A DNA stretch of 64,000 nucleotides from Paenibacillus sp. URB8-2 (GCF_013393385.1 NZ_AP023239.1:5022001-5086000); one strand, 5' to 3'. Shown: positions 1 to 11,089, numbered from the stretch's first letter. Made by a program: numbers and translations. Notes: generated from the letters alone by a model not told the origin.

Positions 1-108
1 CGTAGCCTCACGCTTCAGGGCATTAAATCCTTTTTGCAGTGCAGGCGATTTCGATTTTTCGATCTTGGCTTGACGACCTTTACGAACCAATTGATTGATA
101 GTTGGCAT
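1..108 (-). CDS. rpsL: 30S ribosomal protein S12 (N-terminal part, runs off window)
   Basis: The first 36 codons of S12 are present, reading [11 protein letters not shown] and onward, the invariant start of bacterial S12. The rest lies beyond the left edge. The protein sits at the decoding centre of the 30S subunit and is where streptomycin-resistance substitutions arise, but those positions are outside the window. An AGGAAGGGGG ribosome binding site lies about 10 bases before the ATG. It is the distal gene after rpoB-rpoC-rplGB, the usual Bacillales order, and probably continues into rpsG-fusA-tuf. Confidence 0.95.
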   Translation of the reverse strand, partial: MPTINQLVRKGRQAKIEKSKSPALQKGFNALKREAT

Positions 109-201
109 TTTTGTGCCACCCCCTTCCTCTAATAATGATCTCTTAGAAACCACTTTGTTAAGCCCACAGACCCAGGCGGTTCATAAAAGAACAAATGAAA
201 A

Positions 202-236
202 GTTTTTGCCGTCGAAGCTCACCCCGACACAAAAAC
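202..236 (-). terminator. hairpin between rplGB and rpsL (weak terminator or attenuator)
   Basis: Read on the minus strand, GTTTTTG and CAAAAAC pair around an inner GTCG/CGAC helix, followed by TTTTCATTT. The stem is AU-rich at its base and the U-tract is short. It therefore looks like a leaky terminator that would set the level of rpsL relative to rplGB. Termination is inferred from structure only. Confidence 0.4.
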
Positions 237-250
237 AGTTCTTTACGCTA

Positions 251-499
251 TTATTTTAAGACGGCTGCCATTGCAGCGCCCACTTCAATCCCGCACGCCT
301 TGCCTAACTGCTGCATCGTGTCGACATAAGTCAACTTGACACCGTGCTTATTGCAAAGACTAACGATTCTGGAAGTAAGCTTGGGATCTCCGTCTTCCGC
401 CACATAGACTTCTGCGGCTTGGCCCATCTCCACCGCTTTGACGGTTTGCTTGGTGCCGATCTTGATCTGAGCGTCCCGTAGTCCTCTATCATCAGTCAT
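251..499 (-). CDS. rplGB: L7Ae/L30e-family ribosomal protein (YbxF type)
   Basis: An 82-residue protein of the L7Ae/eL8 K-turn RNA-binding family, equivalent to Bacillus YbxF/RplGB, found between rpoC and rpsL in Firmicutes. The core matches the family: IGTKQTVKAVEMG near the N-terminus, then a VYVAEDGDPKL strand-turn segment and a C-terminal GKACGIEVGAA segment. A longer reading frame exists upstream, but the start at 499 is preferred because GGAGGG lies 8 bases before it and the protein then begins MTDDRGLRDA, the normal length. B. subtilis YbxF binds K-turn RNA and associates with ribosomes in growing cells; that is family knowledge. It has its own promoter upstream. Confidence 0.88.
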   Translation of the reverse strand: MTDDRGLRDAQIKIGTKQTVKAVEMGQAAEVYVAEDGDPKLTSRIVSLCNKHGVKLTYVDTMQQLGKACGIEVGAAMAAVLK

Positions 500-549
500 T
501 ATAAAACCCTCCAATGAACAAAGATAACAAGGATACTCACGCACCTATA

Positions 550-580
550 ACATATTATCATCAACATAATATGTTGTCAA
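550..580 (-). promoter_or_regulatory. sigma-A promoter of rplGB-rpsL with an overlapping inverted repeat
   Basis: The -35 box TTGACA (575-580) and -10 box TAATAT (552-557) are separated by 17 bases. A perfect 9-bp inverted repeat, ACATATTAT-N7-ATAATATGT (550-574), fills the spacer and covers the -10 box, so it could act as an operator. The promoter lies in the rpoC-rplGB gap and should make rplGB-rpsL partly independent of rpoBC. Confidence 0.7.
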
Positions 581-668
581 GAAACAATCAAAAAATCTTA
601 CTGCAGACAGCCGCGCCGGGCTTTAAAAGACAGCGGCGGCGCGATTGACCTGACAGTATGAATGAAGT

Positions 669-3600
669 TTATTCGGCAGGAACAGTTTCCAAAGCTTCCA
701 CTTCGTCCTGTTCTTCTTCCGGGTTAATCAGTTTGACATTGCGGTAGCGGTTCATGCCCGTTCCAGCAGGAATCAGCTTACCGATAATAACATTCTCTTT
801 GAGACCCAGCAGTTGGTCGACCTTGCCCTTGATGGCAGCGTCCGTCAACACGCGCGTCGTCTCCTGGAACGATGCCGCGGAGAGGAACGAGTCGGTTTCG
901 AGCGATGCTTTTGTAATACCAAGCAGCACAGGCTTCGCCACGGCCGGCTCTTTGCCGGACAGAATCGCTTCCTTGTTCGCCGCTTCGTATTCATGGATAT
1001 CCGCGAACGATCCAGGCAGCAGGTTCGTGTCCCCTGCGTCGATGATGCGGATTTTGCGAAGCATCTGCTTAATCATAACTTCAACGTGCTTGTCGTTGAT
1101 TTCTACGCCCTGGTTCCGGTATACGCGTTGTACTTCCTGCAGAATGTAGTTCTGCACCCCGCGAATACCCTTGATGCGCAGCATCTCTTTCGGATCGATG
1201 GAACCATCGGTCAATTCGTCTCCAGCTTCGATCTCCTGGCCTTCGCTTACGCGCAGGCGGGAGCCGTAAGTGATGGAATAAACCTTGGATTCCGCTTCGC
1301 CTTGAACCTCGATTTCGCGGCGGTCCTTCGCTTCGCGGATTTCCTTGATAACGCCGTCGATCTCACTGATTGTCGCCTGGCCTTTAGGGTTACGGGCTTC
1401 AAACAGCTCCTGGATACGCGGCAGACCTTGTGTAATATCGTCGCCCGCAACGCCCCCGGTATGGAACGTACGCATGGTAAGCTGTGTTCCTGGTTCACCG
1501 ATGGATTGCGCGGCGATAATGCCGACGGCTTCACCGATCTCGACATGCTTGCCTGTGGCCAGGTTGCGTCCGTAGCACTTCTTGCAGACGCCGTGACGGG
1601 CCCGGCAGCTCAGTACGGAGCGGATTTGCAGCTTGCCTACGCCGGCATTGACAATCTCTTCCGCTTTGTCTGAATCAATCAGATCGTTGCGGTGTACAAT
1701 GATCGCGCCCGTTTCCGGATGGCGGACCGTCTCAAAGCAGTATCGGCCTTCAATACGATCGTACAGATCCTCGATAACCTCTTTGCCGTCCTGGATACGG
1801 CTTACAGTAAAGCCTTTGTCAGTACCGCAATCCTCTTCGCGGACGATTACGTCCTGGGCCACGTCAACGAGACGTCGTGTCAGGTAACCGGAGTCGGCGG
1901 TACGAAGCGCCGTATCGGCCAGACCTTTCCGCGCGCCGTGAGTGGAGATGAAGTATTCCAAGACGGTCAGACCTTCGCGGAAGTTTGCCTTGATCGGCAG
2001 TTCGAAGATTCGGCCCGACGGCGTCGCCATCAGTCCCCGCATGCCGCCCAGCTGGGTGATCTGCGACTTGTTGCCCCGCGCCTTAGAGTCGACCATGAGC
2101 ATGATGGAGTTGAAACGGTCCATCGATTTCATGAGCACGTTCGTCAGATCGTCTTTCGTCTTGGACCAGATTTCAATAACACGGTCATACCGTTCTTCAT
2201 TGGTGATCAGACCGCGGCGGTACTGCTTGGCAACGACGTCGACTTTCTCTTCGGACTCTTTCAGGATTTCTTTCTTCTCTTCCGGCACGATAACGTCCGA
2301 TACGGCGATCGTTACGCCGGCACGGGTAGAGTAGGTAAAGCCGAGCTGCTTGATTTTGTCCAGAATGACCGATGTCTTGGTCGTATGGTAAATCTCGAAG
2401 CAGCGGGCGATGATGGAGCCCAGATATTCTTTACCGACAGCGCCCGCGATCGGAACGGAATCGATCAGTTCGCGGATGTTGGCGCCTTTTTCGTAGATGA
2501 AGTATTTCTCCGGCGTACCCTGCAGAAGATTTTCGCGAGTCGCTTCATTGATGTACGGAAAGCTTGCCGGGTAAATTTCGTTGAAAATAATTTTTCCGAC
2601 CGTCGTGATCAGCATGCCGCTCTGCTGCTTCTCGGTGAAGCTGGTCTTATTAAGCGCCTTGACCGGAATGGCCACGCGCGCATGAAGACCGGCTGTGCCC
2701 CGCTGATAAGCGGAAACCGCTTCGTTCACGGTACGGAGAATCATGCCGCTTCCCTTTTCTTCCTTGTTGTCCATGGTCAGATAGAAGGAACCTAGGACCA
2801 TATCCTGGGAAGGGGTAACGACTGGCTTGCCGTCTTTCGGGTTCAAAATGTTGCCGGACGCCAGCATCAGGATGCGGGCTTCCGCCTGCGCTTCAGCGGA
2901 AAGCGGAACGTGCACGGCCATTTGGTCACCGTCAAAGTCAGCATTGTACGCCGTACATACGAGCGGGTGAAGACGAATCGCATGGCCTTCTACCAGAATC
3001 GGCTCAAACGCTTGGATACCGAGACGGTGAAGCGTGGGGGCACGGTTCAGCAGAACCGGATGCTCTTTGATGACTTCTTCAAGCACGTCCCAAACTTCCG
3101 GGCTTACGCGCTCGACTTTGCGTTTTGCGCTCTTAATGTTATGGGCAAGTCCTTTGTTGACCAGCTCTTTCATCACGAACGGCTTGAACAGTTCCAGCGC
3201 CATTTTCTTAGGCAGGCCGCATTGGTACATTTTCAGGTAAGGACCTACAACGATAACGGAACGGCCGGAATAGTCAACCCGTTTACCGAGCAGGTTCTGA
3301 CGGAAACGTCCCTGTTTACCTTTCAGCATATGGCTGAGCGATTTCAGCGGACGGTTGCCAGGACCCGTTACCGGACGGCCGCGGCGGCCGTTGTCGATCA
3401 GAGCGTCTACGGCTTCCTGAAGCATCCGCTTTTCGTTCTGAACGATAATGTCCGGAGCGCCAAGATCAAGCAGTCTCTTCAGACGGTTGTTGCGGTTGAT
3501 TACGCGGCGGTACAGGTCGTTCAGGTCAGACGTTGCAAAACGTCCGCCGTCCAGTTGCACCATCGGACGCAGTTCCGGCGGAATGACCGGGAGAACATCC

Positions 3601-4283
3601 ATAATCATCCAATCAGGCTTATTGCCGGAGTTACGGAATGCTTCAATAACTTCAAGGCGCTTGATCGCACGGTTGCGGCGTTGGCCTTGAGCGGTGCGCA
3701 GCTCTTCTTTAAGAAACTCCAGCTCTTTTTCGATATCAAGATCCTGAAGCAGTTTCTTGACCGCTTCCGCGCCCATGCTCGCCTGGAAGCCGTAACCGTA
3801 CTTCTCGCGGTAGCTGCGGTATTCCTTCTCGGACAGCAGCTGTTTCTTCTCAAGAGGCGTATCGCCGGGGTCGGTTACGACATAAGATGCGAAATAAATA
3901 ATCTCTTCCAGCGATCTAGGAGACATGTCGAGCGCCAGACCCATGCGGCTTGGAATGCCTTTAAAGTACCAGATATGGGAAACCGGAGCGGCGAGCTCAA
4001 TGTGGCCCATACGCTCACGGCGCACTTTAGCGCGTGTAACTTCAACGCCGCAGCGGTCGCAGACTACGCCTTTATAACGGACGCGTTTGTATTTGCCGCA
4101 ATGGCACTCCCAGTCTTTTTGCGGTCCGAAGATCCGTTCGCAGAAAAGACCCTCTTTCTCCGGCTTGAGTGTACGATAGTTGATGGTTTCCGGTTTCTTT
4201 ACCTCTCCGCGGGACCAAGAACGAATCTTCTCCGGGGAAGCCAGCCCGATTTTCATAAATTCAAAATTGTTAACGTCCAACAA
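669..4283 (-). CDS. rpoC: DNA-directed RNA polymerase subunit beta-prime
   Basis: At 1204 residues this is full length for a Firmicute beta-prime (about 1200). Visible landmarks are the N-terminal zinc site (CHCGKYK...CDRCG, about residues 60-80), the universally conserved catalytic NADFDGD motif holding the Mg2+ ion (about residue 450), the trigger-loop region ([12 protein letters not shown]), and a second cysteine cluster ([13 protein letters not shown]). It starts at TTG, as in Bacillus, preceded by AAGGAGGG. Together with beta it forms the active-site cleft of RNA polymerase. It lies 203 bases after rpoB and is co-transcribed with it. Confidence 0.98.
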   Translation of the reverse strand: MLDVNNFEFMKIGLASPEKIRSWSRGEVKKPETINYRTLKPEKEGLFCERIFGPQKDWECHCGKYKRVRYKGVVCDRCGVEVTRAKVRRERMGHIELAAPVSHIWYFKGIPSRMGLALDMSPRSLEEIIYFASYVVTDPGDTPLEKKQLLSEKEYRSYREKYGYGFQASMGAEAVKKLLQDLDIEKELEFLKEELRTAQGQRRNRAIKRLEVIEAFRNSGNKPDWMIMDVLPVIPPELRPMVQLDGGRFATSDLNDLYRRVINRNNRLKRLLDLGAPDIIVQNEKRMLQEAVDALIDNGRRGRPVTGPGNRPLKSLSHMLKGKQGRFRQNLLGKRVDYSGRSVIVVGPYLKMYQCGLPKKMALELFKPFVMKELVNKGLAHNIKSAKRKVERVSPEVWDVLEEVIKEHPVLLNRAPTLHRLGIQAFEPILVEGHAIRLHPLVCTAYNADFDGDQMAVHVPLSAEAQAEARILMLASGNILNPKDGKPVVTPSQDMVLGSFYLTMDNKEEKGSGMILRTVNEAVSAYQRGTAGLHARVAIPVKALNKTSFTEKQQSGMLITTVGKIIFNEIYPASFPYINEATRENLLQGTPEKYFIYEKGANIRELIDSVPIAGAVGKEYLGSIIARCFEIYHTTKTSVILDKIKQLGFTYSTRAGVTIAVSDVIVPEEKKEILKESEEKVDVVAKQYRRGLITNEERYDRVIEIWSKTKDDLTNVLMKSMDRFNSIMLMVDSKARGNKSQITQLGGMRGLMATPSGRIFELPIKANFREGLTVLEYFISTHGARKGLADTALRTADSGYLTRRLVDVAQDVIVREEDCGTDKGFTVSRIQDGKEVIEDLYDRIEGRYCFETVRHPETGAIIVHRNDLIDSDKAEEIVNAGVGKLQIRSVLSCRARHGVCKKCYGRNLATGKHVEIGEAVGIIAAQSIGEPGTQLTMRTFHTGGVAGDDITQGLPRIQELFEARNPKGQATISEIDGVIKEIREAKDRREIEVQGEAESKVYSITYGSRLRVSEGQEIEAGDELTDGSIDPKEMLRIKGIRGVQNYILQEVQRVYRNQGVEINDKHVEVMIKQMLRKIRIIDAGDTNLLPGSFADIHEYEAANKEAILSGKEPAVAKPVLLGITKASLETDSFLSAASFQETTRVLTDAAIKGKVDQLLGLKENVIIGKLIPAGTGMNRYRNVKLINPEEEQDEVEALETVPAE

Positions 4284-4375
4284 GGAGCAACCCTCCTTAA
4301 CCTGATCCTGATTTGGTGTCGCCGTTCCTCTCCCTACTCCTTGCAGCGGGAGAAGCTGCGGTCATACAGCGGAAG

Positions 4376-4397
4376 GCCATCCTATGAGAAGGATGGC
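4376..4397 (-). other. hairpin in the rpoB-rpoC intergenic region
   Basis: A perfect 9-bp inverted repeat (GCCATCCT... and its complement) with a 4-5 base loop lies midway in the 203-base rpoB-rpoC gap, without a U-tract. It cannot be a classical terminator. It may be an RNA processing or stability element, but no function is shown. Confidence 0.4.
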
Positions 4398-4486
4398 GCC
4401 GCCGCTTATTGTCATCCTCAACAGTTCGCGGGCTCCGCAAAGAAATTGACGCTACCTTTGAAGAGCCGCTTCACTATGGGGATTAT

Positions 4487-7400
4487 TTATTCCACTCCGA
4501 CTTCCGCACCTTCCAGATTGAGGCTCAGCTTGTCGCTTGAAGTCTCATCCTCGTCGTCCAGTTCCTTCATTTCGATCTCCTGCTCGTCTCCGCTCAAGAT
4601 TTTGACGTCCATACCGAGAGACTGAAGCTCTTTGATCAATACTTTGAAGGACTCAGGAACGCCCGGTTCCGGCACATTCTCGCCTTTGACAATGGATTCG
4701 TAAGTCTTCACCCGTCCTACAACGTCATCGGATTTAACTGTAAGAATCTCTTGCAGCGTATAAGCAGCGCCGTATGCTTCAAGCGCCCACACTTCCATCT
4801 CACCGAAGCGTTGTCCGCCGAATTGCGCTTTACCGCCGAGCGGCTGCTGCGTAACGAGCGAGTATGGACCGGTGGAGCGGGCATGAATCTTATCGTCGAC
4901 CATGTGCGCCAGCTTGATCATGTGCATGACGCCGACCGTAACTTCACGTTCAAAACGTTCGCCCGTCCGTCCGTCATACAGAATGGTCTTACCGTTACGC
5001 TGCATACCGGCTTCTTCCATCGTGTCGAACACATCATACTCACGCGCTCCATCGAATACCGGCGTTGCAACGTGGATTCCCAGACGCATGGCGGCGAACC
5101 CGATGTGAACCTCAAGCACCTGCCCGATGTTCATCCGCGAAGGAACGCCCAGCGGGTTAAGCACGACCTGCACCGGAGTTCCGTCAGGCAGGAACGGCAT
5201 ATCCTCTTCAGGCAGAATGCGGGCCACGACACCCTTATTACCGTGACGTCCAGCCATTTTGTCGCCCTCGGAAATTTTACGCTTCTGGGCGATATAGACA
5301 CGAACCAGTTGGTTGACGCCAGGAGGCAGCTCGTCGCCGTTCTCCCGTGTAAACACCTTAACATCCACGATGATGCCATCACTTCCGTGAGGGACGCGCA
5401 GAGAGGTATCACGCACTTCACGTGCCTTCTCACCGAATATGGCGTGAAGGAGGCGTTCTTCCGCCGTCAGTTCCGTTACGCCTTTTGGCGTAACCTTACC
5501 GACGAGAATGTCGCCCGCGCTAATTTCGGCACCGATCCGGATAATACCGCGCTCATCCAGATTGCGAAGGGCTTCTTCGCCCACGTTCGGAATGTCGCGC
5601 GTAATTTCTTCCGGTCCAAGCTTCGTATCCCGCGCCTCGGATTCATACTCCTCGATATGGATCGAAGTGTATACATCCTCTTTTACCAGCTTCTCGCTCA
5701 GCAGGATGGCATCCTCGTAGTTGTAGCCTTCCCATGTCATGAACGCAACGACTACGTTGCGACCAAGGGCCAATTCGCCCATTTCCGTGGAAGGACCGTC
5801 AGCCAGGATATCACCTTTCTTGACGATATCGCCTCTCTTGGCAAGAGGACGCTGGTTAATGCAGGTACCTTGGTTCGAACGCATAAATTTGTGTAATTTA
5901 TATTTAACGATGTCGCCTTTAACTTCTTTGCCTTCAACGGCCTCAACACGCCGCAGCCAGATTTCGTTGGCCGATGAGCGCTCGATGATGCCGTCGTATT
6001 TGGAAACGATACATACGCCCGAATCTTTAGCGGATTTATGTTCCATTCCCGTGCCGACCAGTGGCGCTTTTGGAATAAGCAGCGGAACGGCCTGACGTTG
6101 CATGTTGGAACCCATCAGTGCGCGGTTGGAGTCATCATTCTCAAGGAACGGAATGAGCGCCGTCGCGACGGATACAACCTGTTTTGGCGAAACGTCCATG
6201 TAATCCACGCGGTTACTCGGCATTGTCGTGATGTTGTCGGACAGCTTGTTGTAACGAACGATAACCATCTCGTCCTTGAACGCGCCTTCCTCCGTCAACT
6301 CGGCATTCGCCTGAGCAACTACGTAATTATCTTCTTCGTCTGCCGTAAGGTAATCGATTTGCTCCGTAACCTTGCCCGTCTTCGGATCGACCCAACGGTA
6401 CGGCGCTTCAATAAAGCCGTATTCGTTAATGCGGGCGAAAGTCGACAGGGAGTTAATCAAACCGATGTTCGGGCCTTCCGGAGTCTCGATTGGACACATA
6501 CGGCCGTAATGACTGTGATGGACGTCACGGACCTCAAAGCCCGCGCGTTCGCGCGTCAGACCGCCGGGACCGAGCGCCGACAGACGACGTTTATGCGTCA
6601 GTTCCGCTAGCGGGTTCGTCTGGTCCATAAACTGCGACAACTGGGAGCTTCCGAAGAACTCCTTGATCGACGCGATAACCGGACGGATATTGATCAGCGC
6701 TTGCGGCGTGATCGCATTCGCGTCTTGAATCGACATTCTCTCCCGCACTACGCGTTCCATCCGGGAAAGACCGATACGGAACTGGTTCTGCAGAAGCTCG
6801 CCCACAGAACGCAGACGACGGTTGCCCAAATGGTCGATATCATCGGTATTGCCGATGCCGTGCAGCAGATTAATAAAGTAGCTGATCGAGGAGATAATAT
6901 CAGCCTGGGTGATATGCTTGACCGATTTATCGATGTTGCCGTTGGCGATCAGCTTGATCACGCGTCCTTCTTCAATCGGAGAAAATACCTCCACCGTTTG
7001 AAGAGGAATATCTTCATTGTCCAGAACGCCGCCGCTTACGCGGTAGTTCTTGGCGGCCATGTTCTTTTCGAAGTATGGCAGCAGTTCGTCCAGCAGACGG
7101 CGGTCGACCATCTGTCCGGTCTCTGCCAGGATTTCCCCGGTCGATTCATCCACCAATGGCTGAGCCAGCCGCTGGTTGAAGAGACGGTTCTTGATGTGCA
7201 GCTTCTTGTTGATTTTGTAGCGGCCCACGTTCGCCAGATCGTAACGCTTCGGATCGAAGAAACGCGCTACGAGCAAGCTCTTGGCGTTATCGAGCGTTGG
7301 CGGTTCGCCCGGACGAAGACGCTCGTAAATTTCGATAAGCGCTTTTTCCGTCGAGTCTGTGTTGTCCTTATCCAGGGTGTTACGAATATATTCATCATTG

Positions 7401-8032
7401 CCAAGCAGTTCCAGAATTTCGGCGTCGCTGCCGAACCCGAGAGCACGCAGCAGTACGGTAACCGGAATTTTGCGGGTACGGTCGATCCGGACATACATAA
7501 TGTCCTTCGCGTCGGTCTCCAGCTCCAGCCAGGCTCCGCGGTTCGGGATGACTGTGGCGGTGTAGGTTTTTTTGCCGTTCTTATCCACTTTAGTGCTAAA
7601 GTAGACGCTTGGAGAGCGAACCAACTGGCTGACAATAACCCGTTCCGCACCGTTAATAATAAACGTACCGGTCTCCGTCATCAGCGGGAAATCCCCCATG
7701 AACACTTCCTGTTCCTTGACCTCGCCGGTCTCCTTGTTGATGAGCCGCACCTTAACCCGAAGCGGCGCCGCATACGTCACGTCACGCTCTTTGGCGTCGT
7801 CCACCGTATACTTCGGTTCGCCCAAGCTGTAATCAATGAACTCCAGCACCAAATTGCCCGTGAAATCCTGGATCGGCGAGATGTCCTGGAACATTTCACG
7901 CAGTCCTTCCTCCAAAAACCAATCGTATGATTTTTGTTGGATTTCAATCAGGTTCGGGACCTCGAGTACCTCGTTAATTCTCGCATAGCTTCGCCGAGTG
8001 CGTCGACCATACTGAACAAGATGTCCTGCCAA
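4487..8032 (-). CDS. rpoB: DNA-directed RNA polymerase subunit beta
   Basis: A full-length beta subunit of 1181 residues that forms the other half of the RNA polymerase active-site cleft and the rifampicin pocket. The rifampicin region ([25 protein letters not shown], near residue 470-490) keeps the sensitive-type Q, D, H and S residues, so the sequence predicts no target-based rifampicin resistance. The start is TTG at 8032 with GAGGGGTGA about 7 bases upstream, matching the Bacillus rpoB start. It has a leader of about 380 bases with its own promoter and a hairpin attenuator, and is followed by rpoC. Confidence 0.98.
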   Translation of the reverse strand: MAGHLVQYGRRTRRSYARINEVLEVPNLIEIQQKSYDWFLEEGLREMFQDISPIQDFTGNLVLEFIDYSLGEPKYTVDDAKERDVTYAAPLRVKVRLINKETGEVKEQEVFMGDFPLMTETGTFIINGAERVIVSQLVRSPSVYFSTKVDKNGKKTYTATVIPNRGAWLELETDAKDIMYVRIDRTRKIPVTVLLRALGFGSDAEILELLGNDEYIRNTLDKDNTDSTEKALIEIYERLRPGEPPTLDNAKSLLVARFFDPKRYDLANVGRYKINKKLHIKNRLFNQRLAQPLVDESTGEILAETGQMVDRRLLDELLPYFEKNMAAKNYRVSGGVLDNEDIPLQTVEVFSPIEEGRVIKLIANGNIDKSVKHITQADIISSISYFINLLHGIGNTDDIDHLGNRRLRSVGELLQNQFRIGLSRMERVVRERMSIQDANAITPQALINIRPVIASIKEFFGSSQLSQFMDQTNPLAELTHKRRLSALGPGGLTRERAGFEVRDVHHSHYGRMCPIETPEGPNIGLINSLSTFARINEYGFIEAPYRWVDPKTGKVTEQIDYLTADEEDNYVVAQANAELTEEGAFKDEMVIVRYNKLSDNITTMPSNRVDYMDVSPKQVVSVATALIPFLENDDSNRALMGSNMQRQAVPLLIPKAPLVGTGMEHKSAKDSGVCIVSKYDGIIERSSANEIWLRRVEAVEGKEVKGDIVKYKLHKFMRSNQGTCINQRPLAKRGDIVKKGDILADGPSTEMGELALGRNVVVAFMTWEGYNYEDAILLSEKLVKEDVYTSIHIEEYESEARDTKLGPEEITRDIPNVGEEALRNLDERGIIRIGAEISAGDILVGKVTPKGVTELTAEERLLHAIFGEKAREVRDTSLRVPHGSDGIIVDVKVFTRENGDELPPGVNQLVRVYIAQKRKISEGDKMAGRHGNKGVVARILPEEDMPFLPDGTPVQVVLNPLGVPSRMNIGQVLEVHIGFAAMRLGIHVATPVFDGAREYDVFDTMEEAGMQRNGKTILYDGRTGERFEREVTVGVMHMIKLAHMVDDKIHARSTGPYSLVTQQPLGGKAQFGGQRFGEMEVWALEAYGAAYTLQEILTVKSDDVVGRVKTYESIVKGENVPEPGVPESFKVLIKELQSLGMDVKILSGDEQEIEMKELDDEDETSSDKLSLNLEGAEVGVE

Positions 8033-8129
8033 CTTTACTCACCCCTCATGTCTACTTACTTAAAAATTGATTGCGAACCCCTGTTTGTGACCGTATAATG
8101 GAACCATACAGCAGGGATTCATCCCCCAA

Positions 8130-8169
8130 ATAAAGAAAAGCCCTTATCGAAATCTTTCGAAAAAAGAGC
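8130..8169 (-). terminator. putative attenuator hairpin in the rpoB leader
   Basis: On the minus strand GCTCT pairs with AGGGC around an inner CGAAA/TTTCG helix, then comes TTTTCTTTATTT. The arrangement is that of an intrinsic terminator placed about 240 bases after the predicted start site and about 110 bases before rpoB. That suggests part of transcription stops before rpoBC. It is structural inference only. Confidence 0.45.
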
Positions 8170-8416
8170 GCATTTCTTCATGGGTGGTAGTACTCCATCA
8201 TCAGTAGATTTGCCCAAAACGTACATATTATACGTCAACAAGCGTGTGTTTATGCGTCCCCGCCCTCACCACCTCACCTTCTTGAAGGAATACGGCTTCT
8301 TTAGGCGATTTACGCGCAAACTTGCCACTCGGCATGCGCCTGCCGTCGACAATAATGACGCTTGACATTTCAGCAAACTAAAGACAGGGAGCCTATCTTA
8401 ATACTGACATTTTATA

Positions 8417-8445
8417 ATAATAACACTATCAACATCACATGTCAA
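8417..8445 (-). promoter_or_regulatory. sigma-A promoter of rpoB-rpoC
   Basis: A consensus -35 TTGACA (8440-8445) and a near-consensus -10 TATTAT (8417-8422), 17 bases apart, lie just downstream of ybxB and point at rpoB. The predicted RNA leader is about 380 bases long. In B. subtilis rpoBC also has a promoter separate from rplJL. Confidence 0.75.
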
Positions 8446-8459
8446 TAATGTTCTCGTAT

Positions 8460-9065
8460 TTATTTTGTAATCTTCTCGGCTTTTAAAATACGGTAACCCT
8501 TGTCTTTCCCGATCTCCCGTACTTCTCCGAACAACTCTTCCAGCTTGGCTGCCGCCGACGGCGCCCCTTGTTTCTTTTGAATAACGACCCAGAGAGCCCC
8601 GTTTTCATTCAAATGTTCATAGGCCTCTTCAAAAATACGATGGACTACCGCTTTTCCCGCGCGAATCGGAGGATTCGTCAGTATAATATCAAAGGTCTGG
8701 CCGGCTACCGCGGAGAGTATATCGCTTTCCATAACCTTCACATTTGAAATTCCGTTCAGTTTTGCATTTTCACGCGCCAGCTCAACCGCCCGGCTGTTGA
8801 TATCGAGCATCGACACGATTCCTTTGGGAGCCAAGTGCGCCGCCGTAAGACCGATCGGCCCATAGCCGCAGCCCACATCAAGCACCGCGGATCCGTCCGG
8901 AATTTCCATGGCTTCGATCAGCGCCCGACTTCCGTAATCCACATCTCCTTTAGAGAACACGCCGGCATCGCTAGTAAAACGAAATGTTTTGCCCCGGAGT
9001 ACCGCGCTGATGGTGCGTCTGTCATGCTCAGCTTCCGGCTGCTGCGAGTAATAATGCTGGGACAT
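8460..9065 (-). CDS. ybxB: class I SAM-dependent methyltransferase, RsmC/YbxB type
   Basis: A 201-residue Rossmann-fold methyltransferase. The SAM-binding motif DVGCGYGPIG and the catalytic-type NPPIRAG motif (N6 or N2 purine methylation class, as in RsmC) are both visible, with the family opening SQHYYSQQP. The start at 9065 aligns with B. subtilis YbxB (MAEHYYS) and has GGAGGG 6 bases upstream; a longer frame to 9104 lacks support. It lies between rplL and rpoB, the conserved location. RsmC-type enzymes methylate a 16S rRNA guanine, but the substrate of this homologue is inferred, not shown. Confidence 0.85.
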   Translation of the reverse strand: MSQHYYSQQPEAEHDRRTISAVLRGKTFRFTSDAGVFSKGDVDYGSRALIEAMEIPDGSAVLDVGCGYGPIGLTAAHLAPKGIVSMLDINSRAVELARENAKLNGISNVKVMESDILSAVAGQTFDIILTNPPIRAGKAVVHRIFEEAYEHLNENGALWVVIQKKQGAPSAAAKLEELFGEVREIGKDKGYRILKAEKITK

Positions 9066-9126
9066 GCCCATCCCTCCCCTTCCTTGATCCCTTGATATCT
9101 CCATTTAGTCCTTTAGATACAGCAAA

Positions 9127-9148
9127 CCCCTTGAACATGTTCAAGGGG
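9127..9148 (-). terminator. terminator-like hairpin between rplL and ybxB
   Basis: CCCCTTGAA-CATG-TTCAAGGGG is a perfect 9-bp stem with a 4-base loop, followed on the minus strand by TTTGCTGT. The weak U-tract suggests partial termination after rplJL. That would lower ybxB expression relative to the very abundant L7/L12. Confidence 0.6.
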
Positions 9149-9197
9149 CTGCGATGGATGGAAGGAATCACTTCGCTCCCAAAGTTGTAATGCCGAA

Positions 9198-9560
9198 TTA
9201 CTTCACTTCTACAGCTGCGCCAGCTGCTTCCAGCTTTTCTTTCGTAGCGTCGGCATCTTCTTTGCTTACTTTTTCTTTGATCGGTTTTGGAGCGTTGTCT
9301 ACCAGATCCTTGGCTTCTTTCAGACCCAGGCCAGTGATTTCGCGAACGACTTTGATTACGTTGATCTTGGAAGCGCCAGCGCTTGTCAGGATTACGTCGA
9401 ATTCTGTTTGCTCTTCTTCAACAGCTGCTGCTGCGCCGCCGCCAATTGCTACAGGAGCTGCAGCAGTTACGCCGAATTCTTCTTCGATTGCTTTAACCAG
9501 TTCGTTCAGTTCCAATACGCTCATGCCTTTGATTTCTTCCAAGATTGCTTCTTTACTCAT
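9198..9560 (-). CDS. rplL: 50S ribosomal protein L7/L12
   Basis: A 120-residue L7/L12 stalk protein. The N-terminal dimerisation domain ([24 protein letters not shown]) is joined by an Ala-rich hinge to the C-terminal factor-binding domain ([32 protein letters not shown]). It recruits translation GTPases to the ribosome as dimers carried by L10. The ribosome binding site is TGGAGG before ATG. It follows rplJ by 50 bases and shares its L10 leader control. Confidence 0.97.
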   Translation of the reverse strand: MSKEAILEEIKGMSVLELNELVKAIEEEFGVTAAAPVAIGGGAAAAVEEEQTEFDVILTSAGASKINVIKVVREITGLGLKEAKDLVDNAPKPIKEKVSKEDADATKEKLEAAGAAVEVK

Positions 9561-9610
9561 GATTAAACCTCCATTATATTGAAATTTTTATATTGATGTT
9601 TCGGTTTGTG

Positions 9611-10114
9611 TTACGCGCTTTGCTCTTCTTTGTCCGCAACAGCCTTGACTGCCAACGCGAAGTTGCGCATCGGCGCTTGAAGAACGCTAAGCAGCATGGA
9701 CAGCAGTCCTTCGCGGGAAGGAAGTTCTGCCAGTGCTTTGATTTGGGACTCGCTTACCACTTTGCCTTCTACTACGCCGCCTTTCAATTTCAAAGCGTCG
9801 TTCTTTTTGGCAAAATCGTTCAAAATTTTGGCGGGTGCCACTGCATCATTCGCACTGAAGGCGATAGCTGTAGGGCCCGTCAGAACTTCATTCAGCTCGG
9901 TCAGTTCAGCCGCAGCGGTTGCACGACGAAGCAGCGTGTTCTTAAGAACTTGGAATTCAACGCCCGCTTCGCGAAGCTGCTTGCGCAGTTCCGTTACTTG
10001 GGAAACGTTCAATCCGCGGTAGTCTGCAACAACAGTCGTGATGCTGTTTTGCAGTTTGCCGGTAACGACATCAACCGCTTCCTGTTTAGCTTCAATTACT
10101 TTAGCATTTGCCAA
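9611..10114 (-). CDS. rplJ: 50S ribosomal protein L10
   Basis: A 167-residue L10, the base of the ribosomal stalk. The N-terminal rRNA-binding part ([25 protein letters not shown]) and the C-terminal helix that carries L7/L12 dimers are present. The start is TTG at 10114 with AGGAGGTG 6-7 bases upstream. It is preceded by the L10 leader RNA, to which the L10(L12)4 complex binds to repress its own synthesis in Firmicutes. Confidence 0.97.
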   Translation of the reverse strand: MANAKVIEAKQEAVDVVTGKLQNSITTVVADYRGLNVSQVTELRKQLREAGVEFQVLKNTLLRRATAAAELTELNEVLTGPTAIAFSANDAVAPAKILNDFAKKNDALKLKGGVVEGKVVSESQIKALAELPSREGLLSMLLSVLQAPMRNFALAVKAVADKEEQSA

Positions 10115-10184
10115 TGATTACACCTCCTGATAATTTATACGGCGTACTTTTAACGGAAAAGTTCCGCCGATCCTACGCAGGCAT

Positions 10185-10214
10185 TAGAAAAGCCTCCGCA
10201 GATTCACGAAGGCT
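10185..10214 (-). terminator. attenuator terminator of the L10 leader
   Basis: On the minus strand AGCCTTCG pairs with CGGAGGCT around an 8-base loop, then TTTTCTA follows. It sits between the L10-binding core and rplJ. It is the expected intrinsic terminator whose formation depends on L10 complex binding upstream. Confidence 0.7.
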
Positions 10215-10340
10215 TGATAAAACGGTAAGTACACGGCGTCGCCGCTTCCTTTGTTTCTATCATAACACCTCGGTAGGAAATTAAGCCTTGCGGCACCTAC
10301 TGTCTACGGCAAGCATATTCAAAGTTAAGTCGAAAACCCT
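10215..10340 (-). promoter_or_regulatory. ribosomal protein L10 leader RNA
   Basis: The 283-base rplA-rplJ gap holds the conserved L10-leader core. On the minus strand from 10309 to 10266 it reads CCGTAGACAGTAGGTGCC, a GCAAGGC segment and TTTCCTACCGAGGTG; CAGTAGG and CCTACCG pair. This is the signature of the Firmicute L10 leader (K-turn-like binding site for L10 with L7/L12). It should control rplJL by attenuation at the hairpin 10185-10214. Confidence 0.82.
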
Positions 10341-10396
10341 CAAGTGGTCACAACTGCTATAGATTATCAAAGATTGTCCCGAGAGTCAATCCCTAA

Positions 10397-11089
10397 TTAT
10401 CTGTAAACGGCTGTGTTCACACGAGCGCTAGGTCCCATAGTCGAAGATACCGAGATGCCTTTGAGGTATACCCCTTTGGCTGCAGCCGGTTTCGCACGGT
10501 TCAGAGCGTCGATGAGTGCTTTAAGGTTCTCGTTCAGTTGAGCAGCGTCAAAAGACACTTTGCCGATTGGCGCGTGAATTTGACCCGCTTTGTCCAGACG
10601 GTACTCGATTTTACCGGCTTTGATTTCTTGAACAGCCTTGGCAACATCGAATGTAACCGTGCCGGCTTTAGGGTTAGGCATAAGGCCTTTACCGCCGAGC
10701 AGACGGCCCAGTTTACCGACTTCGCTCATCATGTCAGGTGTAGCTACGCAGACGTCGAACTCGAACCAGCCTTGTTGAATTTTGTTGATCATATCTTGAT
10801 CGCCAACAAAATCGGCGCCGGCCGCTTCCGCTTCCTTCGCTTTGTCACCTTTCGCAAATACAAGCACGCGCTGGGTTTTGCCTGTGCCGTGAGGCAGGAC
10901 AACAACGCCGCGAACGGCTTGGTCTTGTTTACGAGGGTCTACGCCCAGGCGAACGGCCGCTTCAACGGTTTCGTCGAATTTGGCAGTTGCCGCCTTCTTC
11001 ACAAGCTCAACGGCTTCCGAAGGCTCGTAAGTTGCTTCGCTGTTAATCAGCTTGGCAGCTTCCAGGTATTTCTTACCATGTTTAGCCAT
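10397..11089 (-). CDS. rplA: 50S ribosomal protein L1
   Basis: A 230-residue L1 that forms the mobile stalk near the E site and helps release deacylated tRNA. The opening [15 protein letters not shown] and the central signature [15 protein letters not shown] identify it. The start at 11089 is chosen because AAAGGAGGAAC precedes it; an ATG 45 bases further upstream would add residues not seen in the family. It follows rplK and is followed by the L10 leader. Confidence 0.97.
   Translation of the reverse strand: MAKHGKKYLEAAKLINSEATYEPSEAVELVKKAATAKFDETVEAAVRLGVDPRKQDQAVRGVVVLPHGTGKTQRVLVFAKGDKAKEAEAAGADFVGDQDMINKIQQGWFEFDVCVATPDMMSEVGKLGRLLGGKGLMPNPKAGTVTFDVAKAVQEIKAGKIEYRLDKAGQIHAPIGKVSFDAAQLNENLKALIDALNRAKPAAAKGVYLKGISVSSTMGPSARVNTAVYR

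Noticed and set aside
2910..4625. 571-codon plus-strand open frame opposite rpoC and the rpoB-rpoC gap
   Set aside because: It overlaps essential genes on the other strand and reads as low-complexity basic protein without family motifs.
8180..8365. 61-codon plus-strand open frame in the rpoB leader
   Set aside because: No ribosome binding site or similarity; it lies antisense to the rpoBC leader RNA.
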